A DNA stretch of 14,045 nt, taken from NCBI GenBank assembly GCA_044357775.1, contig JBIKOX010000060.1, forward strand, positions 1-14,045, given 5' to 3'. Source of the DNA: UBA4416 sp044357775. GTDB taxonomy: Bacteria; Bacteroidota; Bacteroidia; B-17B0; Aurantibacillaceae. Both the position numbers and the translations under genes were made by a program. Every line of letters starts with the position of its first letter. Position 1 is the first letter of the stretch. Below the pieces are notes generated by a model. It did not search any database. It was not told where the DNA came from and was given only the letters and a program-made list of their open reading frames with translations. This document shows positions 6,204 through 13,296 of the stretch, in pieces.

Positions 6204-7946
6204 TTATTTTTTCTTTCCATTTTTGTATGTAATTCTGCTAATTTCATTACCAGTTTTATCATAAAAAATCCAATCGCCATTAGCCACACTTTGTTTTTTT
6301 CCTTTTCGTTTTTCGCTAATTATTTTATAATTGCATTCAGATTGTTTATTGCTATTTGAAAAGTATGTAATGGATTTGCCCGATAAATGACCATTTTTAA
6401 ATCTTTGTTCTCGCATAATACCACCAGTTTCAAAGTAGTAAAGCCATAAGCCATGTTGCTTTCCCTTACTGTAGTTTCCATCGCTATCCACATAACTTCC
6501 TTTTTCTTGGTAACTCGTCCAATGACCATGTTTAATGCCGCTTACATAAGAACCTTTTTCGCTGTACTTGCCAGTATCGAACCAATATTCCCATAAACCT
6601 TGTTTTTTTCCTTTTTCGTTATAAGATCCTTTATAGTTTGGTTTGCCATTCATATACCAACCTTCCCATAATCCACTAATTTGTGCGTTTTTAAAACTTC
6701 CCTGATCTTTTAATTGCCCGTTGTTATACCAACTTTGCCATTGCCCGTTTTCTTTACCTGCAACGTAAGGTCCTTCTTGTAATTTTTTTCCATTTTCAAA
6801 CCAAGTTGTCCAGATTCCTGTTTTTAAGTCGTTGTCATAATTTCCTAATTTCCATTTTTCTTTTGTTGGATAAAAATATTCCCAGGTACCTTTTTGTTTA
6901 TTATCTAAAAAATAACCTTCCGATTCTTTATTTCCATTACTGTAATAATAAATCCATTTTTCGTTCCGCAAACCATCTTTTAAAGTGCCTTCCATTTCTT
7001 TTTCACCTTTTTCGGTAAAGAATTTCCAAACACCATTTTTCTTTCCGTTTAAAAACGGACCTTCACTTTTTATTTTATGGTTTTTATAGTAAGAGGAATA
7101 ATAACCATTTAAAATACCTTTTTCATAATTTGCTTCATAATCTAATTCTCCGTTAGGATGAAATTGTCGCCATAAGCCATGCATGTAGCCACTTTGGTAA
7201 CTCCCTTGGGCTTTAATAATACCATTATCATATTGTGCTGTTAGTGTTCCATTTCCGTTTGTTATAATTTGTTTACCTCTTTCATCCCACATATTATGAA
7301 TTAAAAATGTAACAGAATCAACGTATTCTTTTTCAAATTTTTGTTGACCATTTTCATAATATTCTAACGTTTTACCACAAGGTTTATTTTTACAGTAGTT
7401 AGAAGTGACTGATGGTTTCCCGTTTTTATAAAATGTTTTTACCTCTCCATCCTTTAAATCCTTTTCAAATTTTCCTGAGCTTTCTAAAATTCCATTATCA
7501 AAATAATATAACCACTCGCCTTGTTTTTTTCCGTTCAAAAATGATTCTCTGCTTTTTACAATTTTGTTTTCATAATAGGAAGTCCAAATGCTATCTGCTA
7601 AATTATCTTTGAAAATAGTTTCTTGAGCTAATTCTCCGGTTTTAAAGTAATAACGATTATGTCCGTATTTTTTACCTCTCTTGTGATTTTCAGTGGCTTT
7701 TAATCCTTTGTTTTCATAATAAAAATACCATGTGCTATCTTCTTTACCATTATAAAATAAACCTTTTCGGGAAATAGTACCGTTTTTATAATACTCCACA
7801 TATTTACCGTGAGGCATACCTTTTACAATATTGGTTTCTGATTTTAATTTGCTTTGCTCGCTATCGTAGTATTCTTTTTTTGGCTGCGCAATTGTAGCAA
7901 TCGATAAAAATAGAAACGATATTAATAAGAATTTGTAATACATCAT
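6204..7946 (-). CDS. Secreted MORN-repeat (YwqK-type) protein
   Basis: The 580-residue product has a Sec signal peptide (hydrophobic 6-19, cleavage likely after Ala20) and is then almost entirely made of about 22 repeats of 24 residues. The unit is roughly G-x-W-x-x-Y-Y-x-N-G followed by a G-x-[FY]-x-x-G-K half, as in HGLWRQFHPNGELDYE or TGIWTTWFENGKKLQEG. These are MORN_2-type beta-hairpin repeats. Databases often name such proteins toxin-antitoxin YwqK antitoxin; nothing here supports a toxin-antitoxin role. Units around residues 210-255 are degenerate. A secreted repeat scaffold in the periplasm or envelope is inferred; ligand unknown. An adjacent second ATG (7943) is an equally possible start. 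No promoter of the usual type is clear upstream. Confidence 0.85.
   Translation of the reverse strand: MMYYKFLLISFLFLSIATIAQPKKEYYDSEQSKLKSETNIVKGMPHGKYVEYYKNGTISRKGLFYNGKEDSTWYFYYENKGLKATENHKRGKKYGHNRYYFKTGELAQETIFKDNLADSIWTSYYENKIVKSRESFLNGKKQGEWLYYFDNGILESSGKFEKDLKDGEVKTFYKNGKPSVTSNYCKNKPCGKTLEYYENGQQKFEKEYVDSVTFLIHNMWDERGKQIITNGNGTLTAQYDNGIIKAQGSYQSGYMHGLWRQFHPNGELDYEANYEKGILNGYYSSYYKNHKIKSEGPFLNGKKNGVWKFFTEKGEKEMEGTLKDGLRNEKWIYYYSNGNKESEGYFLDNKQKGTWEYFYPTKEKWKLGNYDNDLKTGIWTTWFENGKKLQEGPYVAGKENGQWQSWYNNGQLKDQGSFKNAQISGLWEGWYMNGKPNYKGSYNEKGKKQGLWEYWFDTGKYSEKGSYVSGIKHGHWTSYQEKGSYVDSDGNYSKGKQHGLWLYYFETGGIMREQRFKNGHLSGKSITYFSNSNKQSECNYKIISEKRKGKKQSVANGDWIFYDKTGNEISRITYKNGKKK
6207..7811 (-). 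repeat. Tandem array of about 22 x 72-bp coding repeats
   Basis: The MORN-protein gene from residue 46 to the end is built of 24-residue (72-bp) units recognisable at protein level by the W-x-x-Y/W-Y/F-x-x-G spacing. DNA identity between units is low, so the array is old and diversified, not a recent expansion. Confidence 0.75.
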
Positions 7947-8045
7947 AATAGTAAAATTAAGCTTATAACTACTTTGTACTAATAGGATACAAAAAAATTG
8001 TAAACAATAAGAGGTTTAATAAAGTGTTGTTTGTTTATATATTTT

Positions 8046-8075
8046 ATCGGTAGCTACATTACACCGATTTTTTTT
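8046..8075 (+). terminator. Possible plus-strand terminator-like hairpin
   Basis: A 6-bp stem ATCGGT (8046-8051) / ACCGAT (8063-8068) is followed by eight T on the plus strand, in the 151-base spacer between paaG and the MORN gene. Both neighbours run on the minus strand, where the hairpin lacks a T-run. It would therefore only terminate an unseen plus-strand RNA. Apart from this I see nothing else in the spacer. Confidence 0.35.
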
Positions 8076-8097
8076 GCTCTGCGTGATTTTAAAATAA

Positions 8098-8874
8098 TTA
8101 GTTGCCTTTAAATTCAGGCTTACGTTTTTCTAAAAATGCATTTACACCTTCCGAGTAATCGTAAGTGCTTGCTGCTTCTATTTGCAAAGAACCTTCAAGT
8201 GCCAATTGTTTTTCATGGGTATTATAAACACTTTCATTTAGTAAGCGTTTTGTAAGTCCTAAGCCTTTTGTTGGCATGTTTGATAAGTTATTAGCAAAGG
8301 CTAAAACATCTTGCACAAATGTATCGTCGGCAAATACTTTATAAATCATACCCATTTGTAAAGCTTCTGAAGCCATAACTTTATCACCTGTCATCATTAA
8401 TGCTGTTGCTCTTTGAAAACCAATTAAACGAGGCAGAAAAAAAGTTCCACCACTATCAGGTATTAAGCCAATTTTACTGAAAGCTTGAATAAAAGATGCA
8501 GAATTGGTTGCTGTTACAATGTCGCACGCTAATGCAATATTTGCTCCTGCACCAGCAGCCACGCCGTTTACTGCTGCAATGATTGGCTTTTCTATTTTAC
8601 GAATTTTTAAAATGATGGGATTGTAATGTTCAGAAACGATTTTTGCAATACCTGGTCCGTTTGGATCAATTGCTTCAGATAAATCCTGACCAGCACAAAA
8701 AGCTTTTCCTATTCCTGTTAAAACAATTGCTCTGACATTTTCGTTAGCCTCAGCTTTATCTAATGCATCTTGCAATTGCAAAGCCATTTCTCTATTAAAA
8801 CTATTAAATTTATCAGCGCGGTTTAAAGTAATAACCATTACTTTTTCTTTAAGTTCGGAAAGTATAAAACTCAT
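8098..8874 (-). CDS. paaG: 1,2-epoxyphenylacetyl-CoA isomerase PaaG
   Basis: The 258-residue crotonase-fold protein closely follows E. coli PaaG in motif order. The oxyanion-hole segments are FCAGQDL (59-65) and NGVAAGAGA (103-111). The catalytic Asp is Asp140 in GLIPDSGGT, equivalent to the PaaG aspartate. The C-terminal YSEGVNAFLEKRKPEFKG is typical of the family. It isomerises ring-1,2-epoxyphenylacetyl-CoA to oxepin-CoA in the cytosol. It follows paaD with a 62-base spacer and is the last paa gene of the minus-strand run. Lacking a second crotonase gene here, a PaaF-like hydratase role cannot be fully excluded, but the GLIPDSGG context favours PaaG. Confidence 0.88.
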   Translation of the reverse strand: MSFILSELKEKVMVITLNRADKFNSFNREMALQLQDALDKAEANENVRAIVLTGIGKAFCAGQDLSEAIDPNGPGIAKIVSEHYNPIILKIRKIEKPIIAAVNGVAAGAGANIALACDIVTATNSASFIQAFSKIGLIPDSGGTFFLPRLIGFQRATALMMTGDKVMASEALQMGMIYKVFADDTFVQDVLAFANNLSNMPTKGLGLTKRLLNESVYNTHEKQLALEGSLQIEAASTYDYSEGVNAFLEKRKPEFKGN

Positions 8875-8936
8875 ATTAAGTATTTTTTTGTGAGATAAAA
8901 TTGGTAATTATTTATTGGAAAAAGAAATTTTGAAAC

Positions 8937-9425
8937 CTAAATACATTTAAAATAATCAAATGGCTCTAAACAATCCTGACATTGATATAATGCTTTGCAA
9001 GCCGTGCTACCAAATTGAGAAATGAGTTTAGTGTTTTGAGATTTGCAACGAGGACATGCAATGGATTTTATTTTACCGGTTAACCAACTTTTATCTTCAG
9101 TGGTGTTTTCTGGCGGAGCAATTCCATATTTTCGAAGTTTTTCTTTTGCTTCGGGAGTTATCCAATCGGTTGTCCATGCCGGAGAATAAATTGTAATAAT
9201 CGCAATGTTTGTAAATCCGTTTTCAGTTAATTTTTTTTTCACATCATCCTCTATTTGTTTCATAGCAGGGCAGCCAGAGTAGGTAGGGGTAATTTTTAAT
9301 GAGATAGATGCATGATCAATAATATTAATATCTCTAATCACTCCTAATTCGATAATTGAAATTACAGGAATTTCCGGATCAGGAATTTCGGAAAGTAATG
9401 AAAGGATATGATCTTTTGAATTCAT
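8937..9425 (-). CDS. paaD: Phenylacetyl-CoA epoxidase assembly factor PaaD
   Basis: The 162-residue product has an N-terminal MIP18/DUF59 domain with SEIPDPEIPVISIIELGVI (12-30) and TPTYSGCPAM, including the reactive Cys52. A C-terminal zinc-ribbon-like segment has Cys124/127 and Cys149/152. PaaD is needed to mature the metal centres of the epoxidase complex. The ATG at 9425 is chosen over one at 9452. The nine extra residues would have to overlap the upstream 35-residue ORF in another frame, whereas 9425 starts 4 bases after that ORF's stop and gives the expected N-terminus. It is co-oriented with paaABC and paaG. Confidence 0.9.
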   Translation of the reverse strand: MNSKDHILSLLSEIPDPEIPVISIIELGVIRDINIIDHASISLKITPTYSGCPAMKQIEDDVKKKLTENGFTNIAIITIYSPAWTTDWITPEAKEKLRKYGIAPPENTTEDKSWLTGKIKSIACPRCKSQNTKLISQFGSTACKALYQCQDCLEPFDYFKCI

Positions 9426-9429
9426 TAAT

Positions 9430-9537
9430 TTAAAGAATAAAAATAGCTGCAATTACCATAATAATAATGATTACTAAATATTGCCAAACATCTACAAAAT
9501 AGGGTGACAATTTTTTGCACGTATCTTTAAAGCTCAT
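9430..9537 (-). CDS. 35-residue membrane micro-ORF between paaC and paaD
   Basis: This is an intact ATG-to-TAA frame of 36 codons: MSFKDTCKKLSPYFVDVWQY followed by LVIIIIMVIAAIFIL. A charged, amphipathic N-terminal half is followed by one clean transmembrane helix of about 16-17 residues reaching the very C-terminus. It fits tightly in the operon: its stop lies 4 bases before the paaD start. I do not recognise a family. Tail-anchored placement in the inner membrane is inferred. It might tether or tune the epoxidase, or be an unrelated small protein. It has no Shine-Dalgarno, as usual here. Confidence 0.6.
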   Translation of the reverse strand: MSFKDTCKKLSPYFVDVWQYLVIIIIMVIAAIFIL

Positions 9538-9566
9538 TATTATTTGTTTTTTATTATTGGAGATTT

Positions 9567-9598
9567 GTTGTTTGACATTTTATTAAAAATCAAACAAC
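9567..9598 (-). repeat. Intercistronic hairpin after paaC
   Basis: A perfect 9-bp inverted repeat, GTTGTTTGA (9567-9575) / TCAAACAAC (9590-9598), with a 14-base loop lies between paaC and the micro-ORF. No T-run follows on the minus strand, so it is more likely an RNA-stability or processing element than a terminator. Confidence 0.55.
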
Positions 9599-9625
9599 TT
9601 TTTTCAAACAACCAACAATTATTGA

Positions 9626-10384
9626 TTACCACTTCGCATCGGGATACATACGCGGCAAAGCTTGCATTTCTGCTAAAATAAAAGCTAGGTGTTCTGTATG
9701 AATTCCTTTACGACTTCCGGTTTGCATAAATACATTTTCAGGTTTTATTAAGGTAGATTTTTGTAGTAAATCAGTCATGTATTGTTCCCATTTAGCTTTC
9801 ACTAAATTTAAATCTACAGCAATCCCTTCTTTAATTAAAATCTCATCAATTTCATTCATTTCAAATAACTCTCCAGTATATTGCCATAATTCGTTTAAAG
9901 CAGTTTGCGCTTTATTGTGACTTTCTTCTGTCCCATCTCCAAATCTTTCAACCCATGAAGCTGTATGACGCAAATGATAAGTCACTTCTTTACTTGATTT
10001 TTGAGCTATACCCGCTAATGTTTCGTCTTTACTTTTTGCTAACTCTGTATAAAAATAAAAATCAAAACAGTCAATAATTGCCTGACGAACAATAGTCCTT
10101 GCATAATCACCATTTGGTAGTTCAGTAATTTGGGCATTAAAATAGTGTCTATCGTTTCTCAAGTAAGCTAAATCATCTGCGGTTCTGCTTTTTCCTTCAA
10201 CTAAGGCAGCATATTCTAGCAGAGATTTTGCAGTTCCTGTAATATCTAACGTAATATTAGTTAATGCTAAATCTTCTTCTAAAAATGGTCCGTGCCCTGT
10301 CCATTCACTTAAACGCTGACCTAAAATTAAATTAGTATCTCCTAGTCGTAAAGTATATTGAAATAATGCGTCGTTTACTGTCAT
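9626..10384 (-). CDS. paaC: Phenylacetyl-CoA epoxidase structural subunit PaaC
   Basis: The 252-residue, largely helical product matches PaaC (E. coli 248 residues), a ferritin-like partner of PaaA. Recognisable blocks are LGDTNLILGQRLSEWTGHGP near the start, LALTNITLDITGTAKSLL, YLRNDRHYFNAQITELPNGD, SSKEVTYHLRHTASWVERFGDGTEESH and the ending RKGIHTEHLAFILAEMQALPR-YPDA. PaaC forms a stable heterodimer with PaaA but does not itself carry the working diiron site. It follows paaB across an 82-base spacer that holds one copy of a palindromic repeat. Confidence 0.95.
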   Translation of the reverse strand: MTVNDALFQYTLRLGDTNLILGQRLSEWTGHGPFLEEDLALTNITLDITGTAKSLLEYAALVEGKSRTADDLAYLRNDRHYFNAQITELPNGDYARTIVRQAIIDCFDFYFYTELAKSKDETLAGIAQKSSKEVTYHLRHTASWVERFGDGTEESHNKAQTALNELWQYTGELFEMNEIDEILIKEGIAVDLNLVKAKWEQYMTDLLQKSTLIKPENVFMQTGSRKGIHTEHLAFILAEMQALPRMYPDAKW

Positions 10385-10399
10385 AAAAGTTTTAAATTT

Positions 10400-10460
10400 T
10401 TAGTTATTAGTTTTTAGCAATTGGTTATTATTTGTAACTCAAAGTTTAAAACTAAAAACT
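10400..10460 (-). repeat. 61-bp palindromic element, copy A
   Basis: The element lies in the paaB-paaC spacer. It opens with a 17-mer (10400-10416), has AATTGGTTA at 10419-10427 and ends TTTAAAACTAAAAACT (10445-10460). Its ends pair as a 13-bp stem with one mismatch. Copy B, in the paaA-paaB spacer, has the same blocks, order and total length. It is not followed by a T-run that would make it a clear terminator. Confidence 0.75.
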
Positions 10461-10466
10461 GTTTTT

Positions 10467-10754
10467 CTACATGTGCCCAATAGCATCCGGAATTTGGTAA
10501 AACGTTGGATGGCGATATACTTTATCATTTGATGGTTCAAAAAAGGGTCCAATATCTTCGGGGCTGCTTGCTACAATAGCATTAGAGGGTACAGCCCATA
10601 TCGAAATGCCTTCTCCGCGACGAGTGTATAAATCTCTGGCGTTTTGCAAAGCCATTTCTTTATCGTAGGCATGCAAACTTCCGCAATGCACAAAAGGTTG
10701 ACCTGCTTTTTTTTGTAAAAATATTTCCCAAACTGGGCCTTGATTATCACTCAT
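10467..10754 (-). CDS. paaB: Phenylacetyl-CoA epoxidase subunit PaaB
   Basis: The 95-residue product has the normal PaaB length and conserved blocks: WEIFLQKKAGQPFVHCGSLHA, DKEMALQNARDLYTRRGEGISIWAVP and the ending FFEPSNDKVYRHPTFY. PaaB is a small structural subunit that bridges the PaaA-PaaC heterodimers of the epoxidase. Both spacers around this gene carry homologous 61-bp palindromic elements. No Shine-Dalgarno is present. Confidence 0.95.
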   Translation of the reverse strand: MSDNQGPVWEIFLQKKAGQPFVHCGSLHAYDKEMALQNARDLYTRRGEGISIWAVPSNAIVASSPEDIGPFFEPSNDKVYRHPTFYQIPDAIGHM

Positions 10755-10767
10755 TTTTAATTAGTGC

Positions 10768-10828
10768 TTAGTTATTAGTTTTTAATATATAAGAGAATTG
10801 GTTACAAGGTTATTTAAAACTAATAACT
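10768..10828 (-). repeat. 61-bp palindromic element, copy B
   Basis: The element lies in the paaA-paaB spacer. It has the same opening 17-mer as copy A (10768-10784), AATTGGTTA (10796-10804) and TTTAAAACTAATAACT (10813-10828). A perfect 13-bp stem pairs 10770-10782 with 10816-10828. It is 368 bp from copy A and in the same orientation. Confidence 0.78.
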
Positions 10829-10845
10829 CAAAACTCAACATTTAC

Positions 10846-11787
10846 TTACGCTGCAGCGTAAACTTCCGAACGTTTTTTAGCAAATGCTTGGGCAGCTTCT
10901 CTTACCCATGCGCCTTCATCATGAGCTTTGTTACGAGCAGCTAAACGTTCTTTATTGCAAGGACCATTTCCACTGATAACATTTTTAAATTCAACCCAAT
11001 TTGGTTCACTAAAATCATACCCTTTTTTTGCTTCATTCCATATTAAATTTGCATCTGGAACTGTTAATCCTAAATACTCAACTTGAGGCACGGTTTGATT
11101 CACAAATTTTTGTCGTAGCTGATCGTTGGTTTCTCTCTTAATTCTCCATTTTACAGCATTTTCACTATTTGGAGAATCAGCATCTGGCGGCCCAAACATC
11201 ATCATAGTTGGATACCACCAGCGGTTTAAGGCATCTTGAGCCATCGCTTTTTGATCGGCTGTTCCAAAAGCTAAATGAGTCATTATTTCAAAACCTTGAC
11301 GTTGATGAAAACTCTCTTCCTTACAAATCCTCACCATTGCCCTAGCGTAAGGTCCGTATGAAGCTCTTTGCAACATTACCTGGTTCATAATAGCAGCGCC
11401 GTCAACTAGCCAGCCTACTGCGCCAATATCAGCCCATGTTAATGTTGGATAATTAAAAATAGAAGAATACTTTGCCTTTCCTGTATGTAAATTATTTAAT
11501 AACTCATCACGGCTAATGCCAAGTGTTTCAGCAGCTGTGTATAAATACAAGCCATGTCCGCCTTCATCCTGAACTTTTGCTAATAATACAACTTTTGCTC
11601 GCAAACTTGGCGCTCGAGTAATCCAATTACCTTCTGGCAACATGCCAACTATTTCTGAATGAGCATGCTGAGATATTTGACGAATAAGATGCTTACGATA
11701 ATTTTCGGGCATCCAATCTTTAGGTTCAACCATTTCGTTTTTGGCTAACTTACCTTCAAATACTTCTTCAAATTTATTGATTTCCAT
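10846..11787 (-). CDS. paaA: Phenylacetyl-CoA 1,2-epoxidase catalytic subunit PaaA
   Basis: The 313-residue product closely matches E. coli PaaA (309). Diiron-site signatures are HSEIVGMLPEGNWITRAP with Glu45, VQDEGGHGLYLY with Glu75 and His78, and CKEESFHQRQG with Glu158 and His161. It uses O2 and electrons from PaaE to form the ring 1,2-epoxide of phenylacetyl-CoA in the cytosol. It is the first gene of the minus-strand paa run, with an exact TATATTTG box 22 bases upstream of its ATG, and is divergent from paaE. Confidence 0.97.
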   Translation of the reverse strand: MEINKFEEVFEGKLAKNEMVEPKDWMPENYRKHLIRQISQHAHSEIVGMLPEGNWITRAPSLRAKVVLLAKVQDEGGHGLYLYTAAETLGISRDELLNNLHTGKAKYSSIFNYPTLTWADIGAVGWLVDGAAIMNQVMLQRASYGPYARAMVRICKEESFHQRQGFEIMTHLAFGTADQKAMAQDALNRWWYPTMMMFGPPDADSPNSENAVKWRIKRETNDQLRQKFVNQTVPQVEYLGLTVPDANLIWNEAKKGYDFSEPNWVEFKNVISGNGPCNKERLAARNKAHDEGAWVREAAQAFAKKRSEVYAAA

Positions 11788-11809
11788 TGTTTTTAGTTTA
11801 TGAATTATA

Positions 11810-11817
11810 CAAATATA
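11810..11817 (-). promoter_or_regulatory. -7 box of paaA operon
   Basis: TATATTTG on the minus strand exactly matches TAnnTTTG and lies 22 bases before the paaA ATG. No TTG is seen 17-23 bases upstream, so the promoter may be weak or activator-dependent. Confidence 0.6.
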
Positions 11818-11862
11818 GGCTTTTGACTAATTGGTTTCACGGATTTTAGTCTGATTTTTCTC

Positions 11863-11874
11863 ATGTTTAAACAT
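11863..11874. promoter_or_regulatory. Candidate operator in the divergent paaA-paaE spacer
   Basis: ATGTTTAAACAT is a perfect 12-bp palindrome placed between the two divergent -7 boxes, about 45 bases upstream of the paaA box and 38 bases upstream of the paaE box. A half-site-like ATGTTTA recurs at 11888-11894. A dimeric regulator site is plausible; no regulator gene is in the window. Confidence 0.4.
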
Positions 11875-11912
11875 TAGCAAGTAATTAATGTTTAATTGTC
11901 GTTTTAATATTT

Positions 11913-11920
11913 TATTTTTG
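11913..11920 (+). promoter_or_regulatory. -7 box of paaE
   Basis: TATTTTTG matches TAnnTTTG and ends 18 bases before the chosen paaE ATG at 11939. A TTG at 11896-11898 is only 14 bases upstream, shorter than usual. The box lies inside the longer open frame from 11888, which argues for the downstream start. Confidence 0.55.
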
Positions 11921-11938
11921 CGCAACAAAATATACACA

Positions 11939-13015
11939 ATGGCAAGATTTCATACCTTAAAAATAAAGGATATTCGCAGAGAAACTTCTGATGCTGTATC
12001 TATCGCTTTTGATATTCCTTTAGCAATACAGCACGAATACCAATTTAAACAAGGTCAATATATCACAATAAAATTAATTGTAAACGGCGAAGAAATTCGT
12101 CGTTCATATAGTATTTGCACTAGTCCCTACAGTGAAAAAGAGTTAAGAGTGGCAGTTAAGGAAGTAAAAGATGGAAGAGCATCTACTTTAATGAATCGTA
12201 GCTGGAAAGTTGGCGATACTGTTGAGGTGATGACGCCAATGGGAAATTTTTATTCGGTATTATCAGGTAACAATAAAAAGCAATATGTTTTGTTTGCTGG
12301 TGGTAGCGGAATAACACCCATGATGAGCATTTTAAAAAGTGTTTTGTATATTGAGAAACAGAGCACAATAACACTAGTTTATGCAAATCGCGATGAAGAT
12401 TCTGTTATTTTTAATTCGGAATTAGAAAAATTAGTTGCAGACCACTCTGAAAGATTAATGCTAGTAAATGTGTACGATAATCCTAAAACTCAAGTAAGTG
12501 ATTTACAAAAAGGATTATTGTCGGTTGAGAGAGTAAAAGCTATTTTAGAAAATTATGGTGGAGTAAATGCCAATGAATATTTTATTTGCGGTCCTGGACC
12601 AATGATGGAAAATATTAAACAAGGATTAGATAGTTTAAAAATTGCAAACGAAAAAATCCACATCGAATATTTTAGCGCAGTAGTTGATGCTGTTAATAAA
12701 GCTGCTGGTAATGAACCAACAGGCGCTCCTGTAAACAGTGAGGTAACTGTTATTCAATATGGTATTGAAACTCAATTAAAATTAAACACTTCAGGATTAA
12801 CCATATTAGATGCAGCCATTGATGCAGGAGTTGATGCGCCTTTTAGTTGCAAGGGAGCTGTGTGCTGCACCTGTCGTGCAAAAGTAATTGAAGGGAAAGT
12901 AAAAATGGACGCTAATTTTGCATTAACCGATGCTGAAGTGGAAGAAGGATTTGTCTTAACTTGCCAGGCTCATCCTTTAACCGAAAAAGTTGTGATTGAC
13001 TTTGACGCTGTATAA
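11939..13015 (+). CDS. paaE: Phenylacetyl-CoA epoxidase reductase PaaE
   Basis: The 358-residue product is the FAD/2Fe-2S electron-transfer subunit. An FAD domain contains RRSYSICTSP (54-63, FAD-binding RxYS). An NADPH domain has GGSGITPMMS (121-130) and ICGPGPMM (216-223). A C-terminal plant-type ferredoxin domain has Cys304, Cys309, Cys312 and Cys342. It passes electrons from NADPH to the PaaA diiron site. The ATG at 11939 is chosen because MARFHTLKI is the normal N-terminus and a -7 box lies just upstream; an ATG at 11888 would add 17 unlikely residues. It is divergent from paaA and alone on its strand here. Confidence 0.95.
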   Translation: MARFHTLKIKDIRRETSDAVSIAFDIPLAIQHEYQFKQGQYITIKLIVNGEEIRRSYSICTSPYSEKELRVAVKEVKDGRASTLMNRSWKVGDTVEVMTPMGNFYSVLSGNNKKQYVLFAGGSGITPMMSILKSVLYIEKQSTITLVYANRDEDSVIFNSELEKLVADHSERLMLVNVYDNPKTQVSDLQKGLLSVERVKAILENYGGVNANEYFICGPGPMMENIKQGLDSLKIANEKIHIEYFSAVVDAVNKAAGNEPTGAPVNSEVTVIQYGIETQLKLNTSGLTILDAAIDAGVDAPFSCKGAVCCTCRAKVIEGKVKMDANFALTDAEVEEGFVLTCQAHPLTEKVVIDFDAV

Positions 13016-13244
13016 TTTTTGTATTCAATAAAATTAGAGTCAATTTATCATTTTTCGTTTTATTTCTTATAAATTGTTTAGGATAAATTTTATAACACTA
13101 TAATAAATAGAGTTCTTTACTACTAACTTGTATTAATTCTATCATTTTTATAATTAAAAATAACCTTTCGTATTCGGTAATTGTTTTCAATTTTATAATA
13201 GTTTTTTCCTAAAGAAATTTATAAACAATCGGTTGAAAAGTACG

Positions 13245-13276
13245 TTGTATAAACGTTAGGTTTTTCTTTAAATTTG
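13245..13276 (+). promoter_or_regulatory. Promoter of gcvP
   Basis: TTG (13245-13247) and TAAATTTG (13269-13276) are separated by 21 bases, a full Bacteroidota-type promoter. The box ends 20 bases before the gcvP ATG. The rest of the 281-base paaE-gcvP spacer is A/T-rich with no gene, hairpin or other feature I can support. Confidence 0.7.
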
Positions 13277-13296
13277 CGTCTCTAAAAAATACATTA

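Noticed and set aside
6806..7018. Open frames antisense to or out of frame with the MORN gene (also 7412-7612 and 6320-6529)
   Set aside because: They are shadows created by the A/T-rich repeat codons; their translations are low-complexity with no start signals.
6204..7946. Antitoxin of a toxin-antitoxin pair
   Set aside because: The protein is secreted, long and repeat-built, and no toxin-like gene is adjacent; the database name is misleading.
8046..8075. Evidence for a plus-strand small RNA ending at this hairpin
   Set aside because: I found no matching promoter box upstream on the plus strand in the spacer; the hairpin alone is too weak to claim a gene.
9426..9452. Longer PaaD start at 9452 adding nine hydrophobic residues
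   Set aside because: The extra residues overlap the micro-ORF's C-terminal coding part in another frame; the start at 9425 gives the expected PaaD N-terminus.
11888..11938. Longer PaaE start at 11888
   Set aside because: It would contain the -7 box, and the extra 17 residues do not match PaaE N-termini.
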